Shown: positions 23,155 to 34,656 of the stretch, piece after piece
How positions within the stretch are numbered: position 1 is the first letter of the stretch
How the letters are laid out: each line of letters starts with the position of its first letter
Assembly: GCA_963854735.1 (NCBI GenBank)
Contig: OY978098.1
Location: forward strand, 997,501-1,061,500
Source of the DNA: Marvania coccoides
Taxonomy: Eukaryota; Chlorophyta; Trebouxiophyceae; Chlorellales; Chlorellaceae
Reading direction: 5' to 3'
Length of the DNA stretch: 64,000 nt
Translations under genes and position numbers: made by a program
Notes under the pieces: generated by a model
The model's input: only the letters and a program-made list of their open reading frames with translations
What the model was told of the DNA's origin: nothing
Database searches by the model: none

Positions 23155-24044
23155 TTATCGGAACGATTTTTTCAGCATCGAGCGCAGGCTCTTTCGCTGC
23201 CGCACCGCGTCCAGACTGAACTCATCGGGCTTGCACCCCGCTGCCACCATGCGTTCGATGATCTCCGTGCCCCTGGCCTCGTCTTTCGTGCGGCTGCACA
23301 CCTCCAGCAGCGCGTTGTATGTGAGGGCGGTGGGCGTGACTGCGTAGTCCTTCTCCATCATCATCAGCGTGTTGGAAATGGCAGACCACCGAGGGGGGTC
23401 CTGATCGCCGTACCCCCGCACCATCACCGCAAACACCACCTCATCCTGCAGTGGAGTAGAAAGTAAGAATGATGATGCAGACAGTGAAATTTTATATTGA
23501 ACTGAACTGTTATTGGCAGCGTTAATTTCATTAAAAGCAGTAAGGAATGTGTAGGAAGAAAATATAATGTGCGTTTGCTGTAGCTTACGGGTGTCAAAAT
23601 GCCGCCAAACAGCTCTTCGAAGACCGACTCCGCCATCTCCACTTTGTTGCAGCGGAAGCACGCGTCAAGCAGCGCAGTCGCGGACTGGGTGTCTACGTAG
23701 TAGTATCATTGAGTGATGAGGGGACAGAATGAGAAAGAACAGCGTGCAGCACAACGAAAGCAGGACAACAATGCTCTCATTAGGGGGCGGGGGGAGAAGA
23801 AAAAACTCTCACCAGGCTGCACACCCAATCTCGCCATGGCTGCAAGCTCGCTGACGGCTTCGCGGGGGCGACCCTGCCGGCCCAGCTCCTTGATACGGCG
23901 CGTCACTCCAACGCGGACCTTTTTCTCTTGGGCCGACGGTGATTGAGTTGCCTCCTGGGGCTGAGAGGTAGCACGGGCGGCAAGGGGGGTGGGGCGCAGC
24001 CTGAATGGTGTGGCGACAGTGGGTATTGTCGCGACAAGCCGCAT
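23155..24044 (-). CDS. Small pentatricopeptide-repeat (PPR) protein
   Basis: Three exons (24044-23813, 23692-23589, 23445-23155; GT-AG) encode about 208 aa. The Ala/Thr/Arg-rich N-terminus (MRLVATIPTVATPFRLRPTP) looks like an organelle presequence. At least three or four helical hairpins fit the PPR pattern, for example ATALLDACFRCNKVEMAESV, then FAVMVRGYG and TYNALLEVCSRTKDEARGTE with the GCKPDEFS end. PPR proteins bind organelle RNA and guide its processing; the target cannot be read from sequence. The gene is short for the family. It is divergent from the FAM210-like gene, 285 bp away. Confidence 0.8.
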
Positions 24045-24329
24045 TTTAGAAATTGTGCGGATGGAGGCTGGCTGCTCAGAAAATAAAATTAAACGAATGA
24101 AGTTGAAGAGCAGTGTTCACGTGTGCAGCGCAAGTGATTCGAATATAATAATATTTCAAATAATTAATTGGTGCGAAATGATGGCTGCAGCCAGCCGAAA
24201 ATGAAGAGAGAAATGAGCGAGAGCAATTTTCGTTTCCATGTTTTTTTTCGCGAGTTGGCGTCGCGTTCGCCTTTTGTAAATTGCTAAACATTCGTCGGAT
24301 CAAGGTTGAAGCAGTGCTGCGCTCAGAGA

Positions 24330-24909
24330 ATGACCAACGGCCAAGCCACAGTGTCGCAAAGCTCTGGAGCGAAAGTAAAGGAGCTATTTCGAAAATATGG
24401 CAAGGTGGCCATCGGCGTGCACATTGTAGTATATGCGACATTTTTAACAGGCACGTATCCGGCGCGAAACCTTTGATTTTCGCAAGTTTCAAGTCCATTC
24501 TCATCGAAACACCTCTTCACACTCTCCAACTCAAACTCATTCCTCCTCCTCTCCTCCAGGATGCTACGTCGCGGTGGATAGCAAGGTGGATGTGCGCGGA
24601 GCCCTCTCCAAAGTGGGTCTTTTGTCTCCCACGAGCTACGACGAGACTGCCGACGCAAAGCCTGAAGACCGAGGGTGGATGGACAAGATGCTGAGCGGCG
24701 GGAGCTCCACCTTTGCGCTAGCCTTCATCTGCAACAAGGCTCTTTTTCCTGTGCGGACTCCCATCACCGTGGCACTGACGCCCATGGTAGCAAGGCGAGT
24801 TTACTTTTATTTGTTTGTTTAAAATAAGTGGGTTTCAGCTAAATAAGCACCCATATTTTCATGCAGATTTTTGCGATCGAGGAACCTGATCAAGCCACAC
24901 ACTCCCTAA
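24330..24909 (+). CDS. FAM210-like protein (DUF1279)
   Basis: Three exons (24330-24450, 24560-24794, 24867-24909) encode 132 aa. The DUF1279 signature is plain: KELFRKYGKVAIGVHIVVYA, TGCYVAVDSKVDVRGAL, then FALAFICNKALFPVRTPITV and ALTPMVARFLR. Family members are organelle membrane proteins (human FAM210A is mitochondrial). Both introns need GC donors: GCACGT after the codon split giving T-G-C-Y-V, and GCGAGT within VAR|FLR. A second GT within GCACGT would shift the frame. The 5' end has no obvious targeting peptide beyond a Ser/Gly stretch. Confidence 0.88.
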
Positions 24910-25191
24910 TAAATCCCAATTTTGACACTGATTTTTTTAGTACGCTTACCTTTTCCATGTATGCTGTTGTCGTTGAATGGAGCGCTTGCACCTCTATCCA
25001 TGCATGGCAACCTCTTCCTTACGTGCGTTGAATAGCAAAGCTTTCATGTAACTGAAAAGAGAAGAAAAGCTCCATGCGGCGGGAGCAGGCTGAGCATGGA
25101 TTTATATTTCGAGTGAATTCTCTCCTCTCTGAACGGGTTATTTATATTCTTATTTAATACAATACATTTATACAGCCTGTTTGACTTTGGG

Positions 25192-26217
25192 ATGTTCAAT
25201 TTTGGGCCTCCCGCTGCCGGCAATCAGGCGAGTAAACGATTGTCATTTCAACGAACAATTAACCTGCTGTTCATAGCAACTCAGCAAACCAACTGTATTC
25301 TATATCACCACTCAAATTTACAGGCGCCGATGGCTGAGCGAAAAGCCGCATTTGCATTTTCACTGACTGCATTGAACGAGCAGTTTCGGGCGTAAGTTGA
25401 ATCTCACGCCCAACCGTGGAAAAATTACACCTTATTCCCAGATGGTGATGGTAATGGTATGCAGGTGGGTGACGAGCCAGGACAAGGCCGAGGTGTGGAC
25501 CGACGGTGTTGAAGACTATCTCACCTACGCCAAGCAGCTGCTGTCAGAGTACCATGACGTAGTGGCAGCAGACTCCACAGCCCCCCCCGCCGCCGCCCCC
25601 GCAGCGCCAGCGCTGTTCAATTTTTCTGCAGCCCCAGCGACGGGCGCATTCAGCGGAGGATTCGGCTTTGGGACGGCTGCAAACGGCGGCGGTGCGGCTG
25701 CGGATGACGATGAAGATGACGAAGAAGAGGAGGAAGAGGAGGAGGCGGACCTGCAGCTTGATTCTTCTACCGCCGACATTTTGCACACTCAGCGTGTCTC
25801 TTTGCTCAGCATGGACCATGCAATTAAAAAGTGGAAGAATAGGGGGATGGGCACGGTGTCTGTGCGTCGCAGCAAGGCCCCCCCGCACTCTCCATACCTC
25901 GTTTTCACCACCGACGCTGGCAGAATTTTGATCAACGCGCCCCTTCCAAAGGGCATGAAGCCAGTTGTGAACCCCAAGATGCCGAAAAACCTCATCATGG
26001 TGCTCATTTCGGTGGTAAGGAGCAGTCTGTGGCTGCTGATAAGCAGGATTTGGGTGGGTGGGGGTAATTTTGGCTGAATATATGAATTTTTTTGACCCCC
26101 TCCGTTGTATGCTCGCAGATTGATGGCCAGGAGGACCGCGGCATGCAGATGTTCAAGTGCGAGAGCGCGGATGCGCGAGATGAGCTGAAGACAGTGGTCG
26201 AGAGCGTCTGGGTTTGA
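25192..26217 (+). CDS. NUP50-like nucleoporin with Ran-binding domain
   Basis: Four exons (25192-25227, 25324-25391, 25465-26014, 26119-26217) encode 250 aa. The N-terminus has FG-type motifs (MFNFGPPAAG), then a helical segment (WVTSQDKAEVWTDGVEDYLT), an Ala/Pro linker with FGFG, an acidic run of about 20 Asp/Glu, and a C-terminal Ran-binding-type PH fold (RVSLLSMDHAIKKWKNRGMG, VRRSKAPPHSPYLVFTTDAG). This order fits NUP50/RanBP2-like nuclear-pore basket proteins that assist import-complex disassembly. The first intron has a GC donor (GCGAGT). An earlier start cannot be ruled out. Confidence 0.78.
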
Positions 26218-26981
26218 ATGACGAGTGCTGAGGGGGAGGAGCTGAGAGCGGAGCGGAGTTGCCTTAAGAATAACGAACTCCTCGATTCAGTACAAAACAA
26301 GAAAGAAGTGAATGTAGACATAGTTTGTGTCTTTTATAGTACAGTGACCAGCTTGCAGCCAGCGTCTGCGAAGCGCCAGGCGCAGGCCTCTCCGGTAACA
26401 GCACTGGCACCTGAGGTTTATGTTTAAATAATAGAGGTTTATGTTATGTTATGTTATGTTATGTTATGTTACAGCATGCTCCCTAGTGGGAGCCTAACTT
26501 CTAGAAATTGTTTAAGATAATGGAGGGTTCCGTCGGAGGAAAATATTTTGAGAGAGAAAAAGCCAGAAAAAAAGCGCATTGTGGGGCTGATCCAGAATTT
26601 GGTATACTGAGAGCTTGTTAGCGCAGGCTATTTCATCTGAAATGAAGAAAACAAGTAAATTTGATTGTCTCCTCCCTCACCTGTGATAAGAACCATCTGT
26701 TCAGCGATGCTATACGGCTTATACAGATTGCGAGACATGGCGACAATTTTTATAATGACAATTGAAAGACGAGGTTGTGAGAAAAGCCACATTCAAAGTG
26801 GAAGGGAAAATTGCGCAATTTTTGCTCGATTTTGCAATTTCCAGCAGCATTTCGAATCCTGCGACCATATTTTAAATACTACCAACACAATATCGATCGA
26901 TATATGCAACGCCTCTACCGCAGCTGAGATTTCTATACAAACACTCTTATAATCATTTTTTTGTGCAGCGAAACCAAAAAA
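26218..26981. other. Intergenic region without a recognised gene
   Basis: About 760 bp of AT-rich DNA. It holds an (ATGTT)6 tract at 26441-26470. A small open frame at 26665-26952 has AT-rich, uncharacteristic codon use and no splice or family support. A TTTTTTTGTGCAG just before the next ATG could be an intron 3' end, so the following gene may have a further 5' exon in this region. Confidence 0.5.
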
Positions 26982-27569
26982 ATGCAGAGCCTTCGCCGCA
27001 CGCTGCTACCAAGATTGTCACATCAAAATGATTTGCTGAATTGCGCAAAGCAGCAGGCAGCGGCGATGTCTAAAGTCGCCAAGGGGGGAGGCGGTGGCGG
27101 TGGTGGCAGTAGTGAAGGGTCGGGCGATAGCAAGCTGCAGCTGATGATGAAGGCGCTGGAGGCACAACGGGTAAAACCCACCCCGCTGTCCCCAGAACAA
27201 CTGGCAGAGGCCGAGCGAAGGTGAGGGCCCTGTTCTTTTCATTCGCTATCTCTTGCTGACGCTCTAATAATATTAATACCGAGTTTATATCCCATCTTGT
27301 ACTATTCCAGAGCCAAGGAGTACAGCAGGTTGAAGATGAGGGAGCACCGGGCGTGGCAAGCGGACCTGACAGCCAAAATAAAGCTGAAAAAGGCGGCGAT
27401 TGCGGCGCTCCCGGCGGAACTGCAGGCGGCAGCGATGGTGCCCGATTACACCCCCTTCCCCTCCAACCGACAGGTCTGGACGGAAACCCCGCCGGTGGAG
27501 GAGCAGGCAGCAGGGCCAGCAGTGGAGCAGCGTGGCCCCAAGCGGAGGATCGGCACCAAGCACCGGTAA
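26982..27569 (+). CDS. Probable mitochondrial ribosomal protein, mL40-like
   Basis: Two exons (26982-27220, 27311-27569; GT-AG) encode 165 aa. The N-terminus (MQSLRRTLLPRLSHQNDLLN) looks like a mitochondrial presequence and is followed by a poly-Gly linker. The conserved-looking part is helical: AKEYSRLKMREHRAWQADLT, KIKLKKAAIAALPAELQAAA, then VPDYTPFPSNRQVWTETPP. This resembles small plant proteins that I associate with the mL40 family of the mitochondrial large subunit. The assignment rests on remembered similarity and is moderate; the reading frame is well supported. Confidence 0.55.
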
Positions 27570-27627
27570 TAACTTTTCTAATAAAAATATGCTATGCTTT
27601 TCCGTCCAAATTCAAATTGTAACAAGG

Positions 27628-27798
27628 ATGCCAAAGATTCGTTTTTACATAAAAGAAGATGGAACAACCACAAAAGTGTCCCTACTAGAAAAAGAACTCC
27701 ATAAAAAAAAAATTGCCAAAATGGTGATGTTGTGCTTTCTTACTCAAAACTCATATTGTTCTCTTGTCAAGCACTGCTCAATACTCAAGTGTGTTTAG
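27628..27798 (+). CDS. Doubtful small open frame, 56 aa
   Basis: ATG at 27628, starting [20 protein letters not shown]. It looks protein-like at its start, but its codons are AT-rich, unlike every neighbour. It sits in the gap between two convergent genes and its end touches the phosphoglucomutase stop on the other strand. Probably 3' untranslated or chance sequence. Confidence 0.15.
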   Translation: MPKIRFYIKEDGTTTKVSLLEKELHKKKIAKMVMLCFLTQNSYCSLVKHCSILKCV

Positions 27799-29887
27799 GT
27801 GATCACGGTGGGCTTGTCCCTGCCGGTGAACTCCTGCAACTTGGACACCTCCAGCGCGGTGCCGATGATATCCTTCAGCACCGTCTGCGCGTCCTCATCA
27901 AACAGCGCTGCGTCCTGGGTGTACGCCTCGATGTACAACCGGATGGTGGCGCCCGCGGAGCCGGTGCCGGACAGCCTGAAGATGATGCGGCTGCCGTCGC
28001 TGAACACAAACCGCACGCCCTGGTTCTTAGCCACGCTGCCGTCGATGGGGTCGGTGTAGGTGAAGTTGTCAGCGGTGTCCAGGGTGTACTTGCCAAAGAC
28101 CTGGCCCTTGGAGGAGCCCGCGATGACGGTGCCGAGGTGCGCGATCATGGCCTCTGCCTGCGCCGACTCCACGCCCTCATAGTCGTACCTGGAGTAGAAG
28201 TTGCGGCCGAACTTGGCCCAGTGCTCCATCACGATGTCGCGCACCGACACGAGGGGGGCTCCAGCCGCAGTTTTGGCGTTCTTCGCTGCCAGGATAGACA
28301 TCCAGGCGAGCACCGCCCACAGTCCGTCCTTTTCCCGCACGTGGTCCGCGCCGGTGCCGAAGCTCTCCTCGCCGCAGATGGAGCACTTGTCGGCGTCCAT
28401 GAGGTTGCCGAAGAACTTCCACCCCGTGGGGGTCTCGTAGAAGGGCAGGTTGAGGGCCGCCGCCACGCGGTCCAGCGCGCCGGAGGTGGGCATTGAGCGG
28501 GCCACGCCCTTGAGGCCGTCCTTGAAGTAGGGGATGGCTTCCTGGGCGTTGGCGGCGATGATGGCCACGGAGTCGGAGGGCGTCACGAAGAAGTGGTCGC
28601 CCAGGATCATGTTGCGGTCTCCATCGCCGTCGGAAGCAGCGCCGAAGGCGGGGGCGCCGTCGCCGTACATGATGTCCACCAGCTCGTGGGCGTAGGTCAG
28701 GTTAGGGTCGGGGTGGCCGCCGCCAAAGTCGGGCAGCGGGATGGCGTTCATCATGGAGGCGGCGGGGGCGCCGAGCTCGTCCACAAACAGCGGCGCCGCG
28801 TAGGCGCCGGTCACAGCGTGCATGGCGTCGAATACGAACCGGAAGTCGGCGCGGGTGACGAAGCTGCGGAGGGCGTCAAAGTCAAACACCTCTTTCAGGG
28901 TGGCAAAGTAGTCGGAGGTATAGTCCACGACCTCGACCTCGAAGGAGCCAAAGGTGAGGGTGCCCACCTTGGAGAGGTCGACCTCGGGGATGTCGGCCAT
29001 GCTGAGGGCGGAGATGGACTGCGTGAACCCGAAAATTTTGTCGGTGATCTTCTCGGGGGCGGGCTCGCCGGCGGAGTAGTTGAACTTGATGCCCCAGTCC
29101 TCGTCGGGGCCAGCAGGGTTGTGGGAGGCGGACATGATGAGGCCGCCGTAGAGTCCGCGGCGGCGGATGAGCGCGGACATTGCGGGGGTGGCCATGATGG
29201 CGTCCTTGCCGACCACCACCTTCTTGATGCCGTTGCCGGCGGCCAGCTTCAGCATGATCTGCACCGCCTCTTTGTTGAAGTAGCGCCCGTCGCCGCCGAT
29301 GCCGATGGTCTGGCCCTTGGCCTCGTCACCCAGGGCGTTGAACAGCGACTGCACCCAGTTGGCGAGATAGTTCTCAGACATGAACACCTTGGTCTTCTTG
29401 CGGAGACCACTGGTGCCGGTCTTCTGGCCCTCGATGGGCGCGGTGGGCACGCTGGCCACCGTGAAACCCTGCGGGGGTGAAACAATTGTCGTTTAGAGAC
29501 AAGATCGCGAGATTTTTGGGGTGGCCAACATTTTCGGCGAGGCAGAGAAATGTGGCGAGTGGCACGCCACTGGCTCGGGATCTAACCTCCATCTGCGCAG
29601 TGGCGTTGACGGTGAGCCTGGAAGAGGCTTGCTGAGGGGAGGTGACGCGCTTTTGGGCGAAACTGCCAACAAAGTTGTTGCCAAACTGGTGGACGGCCTT
29701 GGCGCTGCAACAATTGAAATAAATGGAATTGAGTTAGCGACGCGGAGGGGCGTTCGACCAAAAATACGTCCAACAGCGAAAAAATCCAAGTCACGCTTTC
29801 TTGCCCCAAAGCGCTTGCTGATCCAGCACCGGCGTATTGCGGGGCAATGCGCGGTGGAGACGCGGTCCAAGGACTACGATGGGTCAT
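27795..29887 (-). CDS. PGM1: Phosphoglucomutase, plastid form
   Basis: Interconverts glucose 1- and 6-phosphate at the entry to starch synthesis. The model has three exons: 29887-29805, 29704-29587 and 29468-27795, 624 aa in total, essentially the length of the Arabidopsis plastid enzyme (623). The first ~65 residues are Ser/Ala/Arg-rich and transit-like ([20 protein letters not shown]). The core has [10 protein letters not shown], the catalytic loop [16 protein letters not shown] (phospho-Ser182), the metal loop [15 protein letters not shown] and [14 protein letters not shown]. The last exon is certain; the middle exon is well supported by frame. The first exon is inferred and needs a GC donor (GCAAGA). 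Confidence 0.93.
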
Positions 29888-30432
29888 CGCCGCAGCGGCA
29901 GGGGCCCCAAAGCCAGGCAACCAGGTGTTCTCTGCCAAAACAGCCCTGCCTTCCCCAGACCCATTCCCTTTCACCACGCTGTGGCCCCGATCCTCCTCAC
30001 CTTGAGCCAGACACCTGCTTGGTAGTCGAATTAATGCGTGACGACGCCGCGATCCGCCCGTTGAAGGAGGATAACAACATTGAAGTTTGGTATCAACCAA
30101 GATCGAGTGCAACAATGAAAATGCCACACGCACGCTGTCACCTAGCGTTCAGAAATTCAATTTTATGTAAACTCCTCGGCTCTGTGCCCCATTATGCTTT
30201 TCATCGACGCTCATTCATCGTAAAAGCGTTTCTTGCAACGCATGCAGTTTTTTTTAATTTCGATGGGACATGGCGACGCTGCTGCGTTCGTCACACATAT
30301 AAATTCATATGATTGCCTGGAAACCCAATTTGCGCGCGGGCATTGCGCCGCCATCCATTATTTCATGTTTTTAAGAGGTCAATTCAAAATAATTTAATTG
30401 CCTGCCAAGGGCCCTTCCCCTCCACCTGGGGA
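29888..30432. promoter_or_regulatory. Head-to-head gap between plastid phosphoglucomutase and UVDE
   Basis: About 545 bp between two divergent starts. The 29890-30110 part is fairly GC-rich and open in several frames, so an extra 5' exon or long leaders are possible. I see no clear promoter element. Confidence 0.3.
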
Positions 30433-31983
30433 ATGAGAAAGGCGGCAGTTCAGATGGGGATGCGGCCTGCTGTCGCCATGCGAGCCTCGCCTTGGCAAGA
30501 GGACCTTGGCCGCAGTTGCCGCCGCTCGCACAAGCAGCCCACCTCCCTTTTCAACATCCCAAACCGCATCACTCCTCGGCCCTTTGCGTCTGTGGCAGCA
30601 GCGCTCCCCCAGGTGCTAGCAGCTGACCTGGAAGAAAAATGTAACGAGCCTTCATCAATAAACCTTGCTGCTCCTCATCCGCTGCCGCTGCCGCTGCCGC
30701 CTCCACTGTTGACGCTAGGCTATGCCTGCGACAACATGACCCTCCGCCGCTCCCACCACGCCTTCACCAACCGCGGTTGTCACAAGAGCACCTTCGAGGC
30801 GCGGGGGCTGGCCCACGTGAGCACCCTGGCGCTCGAAAATTGCCGTGACCTGACAAAGATTCTGCGGTGGAATGCCGAGAACAACGTCCGGCTGTTCCGG
30901 GTGAGCAGCAAGCTGTTTCCATGGGCAGGGCACTACCCGATGGAGGCTCTGCCGGAGTACGCCGAGATCGCTGCTGAGCTGGCAGCTGCGGGGCAGCTGG
31001 CGAGGGCATCGGGGCAGCGCTTGACGAGTCACCCGGCGCACTTCATCAAGCTGGCGTCCACCGATGAGGAGATACGGCGGCGCAGCGTGGCGGACCTGGA
31101 GGTGCATTCGAGCATGTTTGACCTGATGGGGTTCCCTCCTTCGCACTGGAATAAGGTGAGAATTTTTATATTTTTTTTACTCCGCCATCAGAAAATCAAC
31201 CCTTATTACACAATGGTCCGCCGTTTTCCTTCATCATTCATTACGCAGTCCTTAACATACCAGATTAGTGTGCATTACCTCTATTCCTTTCCTTTTGTGC
31301 TCCTTCAGATCAACATTCACGTGGGCGGCACCTACGGCAGCAAACCCCGCGCGCTGGCGCGCTTTGCCGACACCTTTGAGACGCTCAGCGCTGGCCTGCG
31401 CGCGCGCCTGGCGGTGGAGAACGACGACAGGGCCAATAGCTACAGCGTGACTGACCTGCTGGCCCTTAATTCCGCCACCGGTGTCCCAATTACTTTTGAT
31501 TTCCACCACCACAGATTCTGCCCGGGAGGGGTCACCCAGAAGGAGGCGTTCGAAGCAGCCATCCAAACGTGGCCCCAGGGCGTGCGACCAGGTAAGAAAG
31601 ACCAGTCTAATTACTAACAAAATTAAATTGTAGCTATCGCATCGACTTTTTTGCAGCTCTTAACGCCCTAAAACTATTTTTCTTTTCTTTATCGTTACCT
31701 TCTTTCTTTTTACATAGTTGTGCATTGGAGCGAGCCTCCCGAGTGTCCCGAACTAGCTAAAACCCACCCTTACGCCCACTCCGCCTTCGTCTACGGTCCC
31801 ATTGAGCTGTATGGGCGCGAGGGAGAGGTGGACGTAATGATTGAGTCTAAAGCCAAAGAAAAGGCGCTGCAGATGTACAGAGACGAGCTGGCGCCGAGGC
31901 TGGTGCAGCGGGGGGCTGCAGCCGTGCGACAAGAGAGTGAGCTGCTGCTGGCTAGGTACGGCAGGTGTCTAGGCGCAACCTGA
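30433..31983 (+). CDS. UV damage endonuclease (UVDE/Uve1 family)
   Basis: UVDE nicks DNA 5' to UV photoproducts in an alternative excision repair pathway. Exons 30433-31155, 31309-31591 and 31718-31983 (GT-AG) encode 423 aa. The TIM-barrel markers are in order: LGYACDNMTLR, LENCRDLTKILRWNAENNVR with LFRVSSKLFPWAGHY, RLTSHPAHFIKLAS, DLEVHSSMFDLMGF, INIHVGGTYGSKPRALARFA, RLAVENDD, ITFDFHHHRFCPGG and VHWSEPP. Metal-binding His, Glu and Asp residues are retained. The N-terminal ~95 residues are poorly conserved and may be an organelle presequence. The family is best known from fungi and bacteria. Confidence 0.92.
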
Positions 31984-32177
31984 CGAATTCTGGTTTGACA
32001 AGAAATAAAATACGAGTACGTGACGTGTATGCTTGCATTATGACTCCTCAATGAACGCAAAGTTCTACTGTTTTTTCTCTTCCCAAATGAACTGCGCATT
32101 TCCACAAACTAGAAAAAAACGGCTGTATTGTTAACCCTTGTAAGGAATTCTTTCTTTCGAACGATTTTTTGTGCTAT

Positions 32178-33587
32178 TTATGGGTAGCTGGGTGCCTTGC
32201 GCTGGAGAGGATCTCCGCTTCCTCGCCCGCTGCTCCCTTGCGCCGTCTTTTTATGCCAGTGCTGCGATCGCATGACTAGCTGCCTGTGGCGCTGCACCCG
32301 CTTGGCCAGCCGCGCCGCCACTCCGTCGACCACCTCATCTTCTGCATCGCTGTCGTCTTCCACCGCGCGAGCTCTTTTCTTTGCAGGCACCGCCGCTGCT
32401 GATGGCTTCTTAGGAGCCACGGAGGAATTGCCCATTGCTGTCTGCCTAGGCTTCTCAATGGTGGAGGGGCGGTGTGCAGGGGCGGGAGGGGCGCGCCGCA
32501 CGCTGCTCGGCAGCTTTTTTGCATCCCCATGGCCAGGGGGAGGGGTCAGCGTTTTTGGCAGCAGGGAAGGAGAGGTTTGCGTGGCCATGTCTGCCGCTGC
32601 CGGGCGCTTTAGCGCGCTCTGCATCAGCGCAGCGACCTGGGTGATGGCTTCTACGCTGGGCTCCACGGCGGCCAGCACCTGTCGCAGCTGCAGAGCGTCG
32701 GTGTCGTCGTGAGCGGAAGAAGCTGCCAGAAGCTGCTCCTTCACGCTCTGCAGCTCCCCCACAAGGTCGGAGTGGCCGTGCTCCAGCGACTGCACTTTGT
32801 TCCTGCACATATTTTGGCAAATTGGAAGTTGAAATCGAGTTTTCAAAGGTAATAATTTTGTTTTGGCGCAGACTCACAAAATGTCGCGCAGAATGGGCAG
32901 GGCTTCTTCGTTGGCGTTAAGAGACTTGCCACCGCCATTGATCTCCTCCAAGAGTTGCGCTGCGGTCTGGGAGGGTTGGCTGTGCACCAGGGCGTGGTCT
33001 TGAACGAAGGGGCCGCTGCTGGCAAGGCCTTGGTTTTTTTGGTGCTCAAATTCAGGCTGGAAAAAGAAATAAAATTTTGGAGAATTAATTCAAGAATTAT
33101 ACGACATACTTTATAAGCCCCAGCTTGCCTGGGACCACGGCATGAAAGGCGGTTGGCTGTGGAGGCGCATGCCACCTCCCATTGGGGCCTGCAACAATGC
33201 ACGTTTGAGGGTCGGAGAGGTGGCCAAAAATTAAATAAAATCATTATAGAATTTATGGGCTTGCTTTCTGGGGCAGGGACGCCATGGAGGGGTCTGCTTG
33301 GGGGTGCGCCGCGAGGGGGCGGGCTGGAGGTGTCTGAGCCAGGCCGGCTCTGGCGTGAGCTGCGGTGACGTAGGAGCCCCCAGTAGATAGCTGAGAGGCT
33401 CCACCAGCAGGAAGGACTTGGTGCAAAGGATTCCCACCCCTGCCTGCCAACCAAGGCCGGCCGAAGGGGCCGCCTGTGGCAGGGAACGGGACGCTATTCC
33501 TGCGCAGATGGAGGGCAATAACTAGATGGGAATGCGCTTATTTTTTACGGGCATTAACAATCCCTGGCGAGCAACTTGCCTGTTCAT
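32178..33587 (-). CDS. Unrecognised low-complexity, probably nuclear protein, 368 aa
   Basis: Five exons fit one frame: 33587-33580, 33499-33265, 33188-33129, 33056-32878 and 32802-32178. The N-terminal half is Gly/Pro/Ser/Ala-rich (MNRNSVPFPATGGPFGRPW...). A helical, coiled-coil-like segment follows (LLEEINGGGKSLNANEEALP, NKVQSLEHGHSDLVGELQSV). The tail is Pro/Ala-rich with a KKRARAVEDDSDAEDE basic-acidic motif that could be a nuclear signal. The first three introns all need GC donors (GCAAGT, GCAAGC, GCAAGC); the first exon is only eight bases long, which makes that part less certain. No function is assigned. It is divergent from the next gene, 282 bp away. Confidence 0.6.
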
Positions 33588-33869
33588 TTTGAGAGAAACA
33601 AATATCTGTGCCTGAAAGACTGAATCTTCGGCGAGGGCTCCCCGCCACCAGCGCTCAAAGAATTGAAGTTATTGAGAAATGCTTTCCCCCGTTAAAACAA
33701 GGCTTAAAAGCTGCAAAATTTCGGCCATGCTGACCTGCTGCACCCTGAAAATAAATTAACACTGTGCATCGTCGCAGCATGGATTTTAAATTAACACCTT
33801 TTAATTTTAAAACGCAGGCTTTCTCACTTCAATAAGCTGCTGTTTTGCGTCTAGATATTACAAGAGACG

Positions 33870-34472
33870 ATGGCTGATAATTTCGTCTCCCCTCCGGTAA
33901 TCACGGCCTTGCATGGCCACGCAGAGCCTCAAATAATCACTATAATATTCAAATTAAATTTGTCTGACTCCCTGGGCCTCCTCGCCTGACCTCTTGCCTT
34001 CCATTTTCACTGCAGGCAGGACGCTTCGCTTTGTCTGCCATCCCCCCCACGCCTCCCACCGACCAGAAGGAGGCCACCGAGATCATGAAGATCGTGCAGA
34101 ACCTACAGCATCAGGTGCATGCCCTGATAGAGCAGACCCTCGTGCCAATGGTAGGCATTCTCTGTGTTTGCCACGGAGTTTTATTTTATTTTTTTCATAT
34201 TTTAGTTGCGTTCAATCTGCAATGCGTGTATGCAGGTGACGCAAGCTGAGATGACGGTGGATAAGCTGGTGGCATTCGTGGATGAGGCCCAAAAGCGCAT
34301 CGGTAGGTCCCATTATTTGCATGAAACCAAGCTGTCACTGGTGCTTACAGTGCTTATTACTTTTGCTGTTTCTGCAGAGTGCGCAGTCCTAGAGAAGAGC
34401 TCTGAGCTGCACCGCACCCAGGAGATCCTGGGCGAGTTCCAGAAGCATGTGGTGCGGGAGCTGCAGGGGTGA
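33870..34472 (+). CDS. Small helical protein, 107 aa, function unknown
   Basis: Four short exons (33870-33896, 34016-34150, 34236-34302, 34378-34472; GT-AG) join in frame. The start MADNFVSPPAGRFALSAIPP is followed by almost wholly helical, heptad-like sequence (KEATEIMKIVQNLQHQVHAL, QAEMTVDKLVAFVDEAQKRI, LEKSSELHRTQEILGEFQKH). It looks like a small coiled-coil subunit of a larger complex. I do not recognise the family. It is transcribed toward the CBM20 gene, whose start is 184 bp further on. Confidence 0.65.
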
Positions 34473-34656
34473 GCATGGGCTGCAGCTGGCTGGGCTGCTT
34501 GAATTTGAGGGAAAAGAGAATGAAATTCACGCGCTCACATTTTATTTTATAATTAAAATTTTACTGTAAATCGTCTGAACATCACTCAAGAATTGGCCAC
34601 CGTCAGCGGGAGGCTCCGCGAGAAATATTTCAAAAGTTGGCCAGATTTAAAAATAA

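Noticed and set aside
26431..26471. (ATGTT)n and other tandem tracts considered as CRISPR or telomeric repeats
   Set aside because: Units are 2-5 bp with no spacers and do not match telomere repeats; ordinary microsatellites.
28593..29480. Long plus-strand open frame (295 codons) with many Gly/Val/His residues
   Set aside because: It is the complement of the phosphoglucomutase coding exon; GC-rich third positions keep the opposite frame open.
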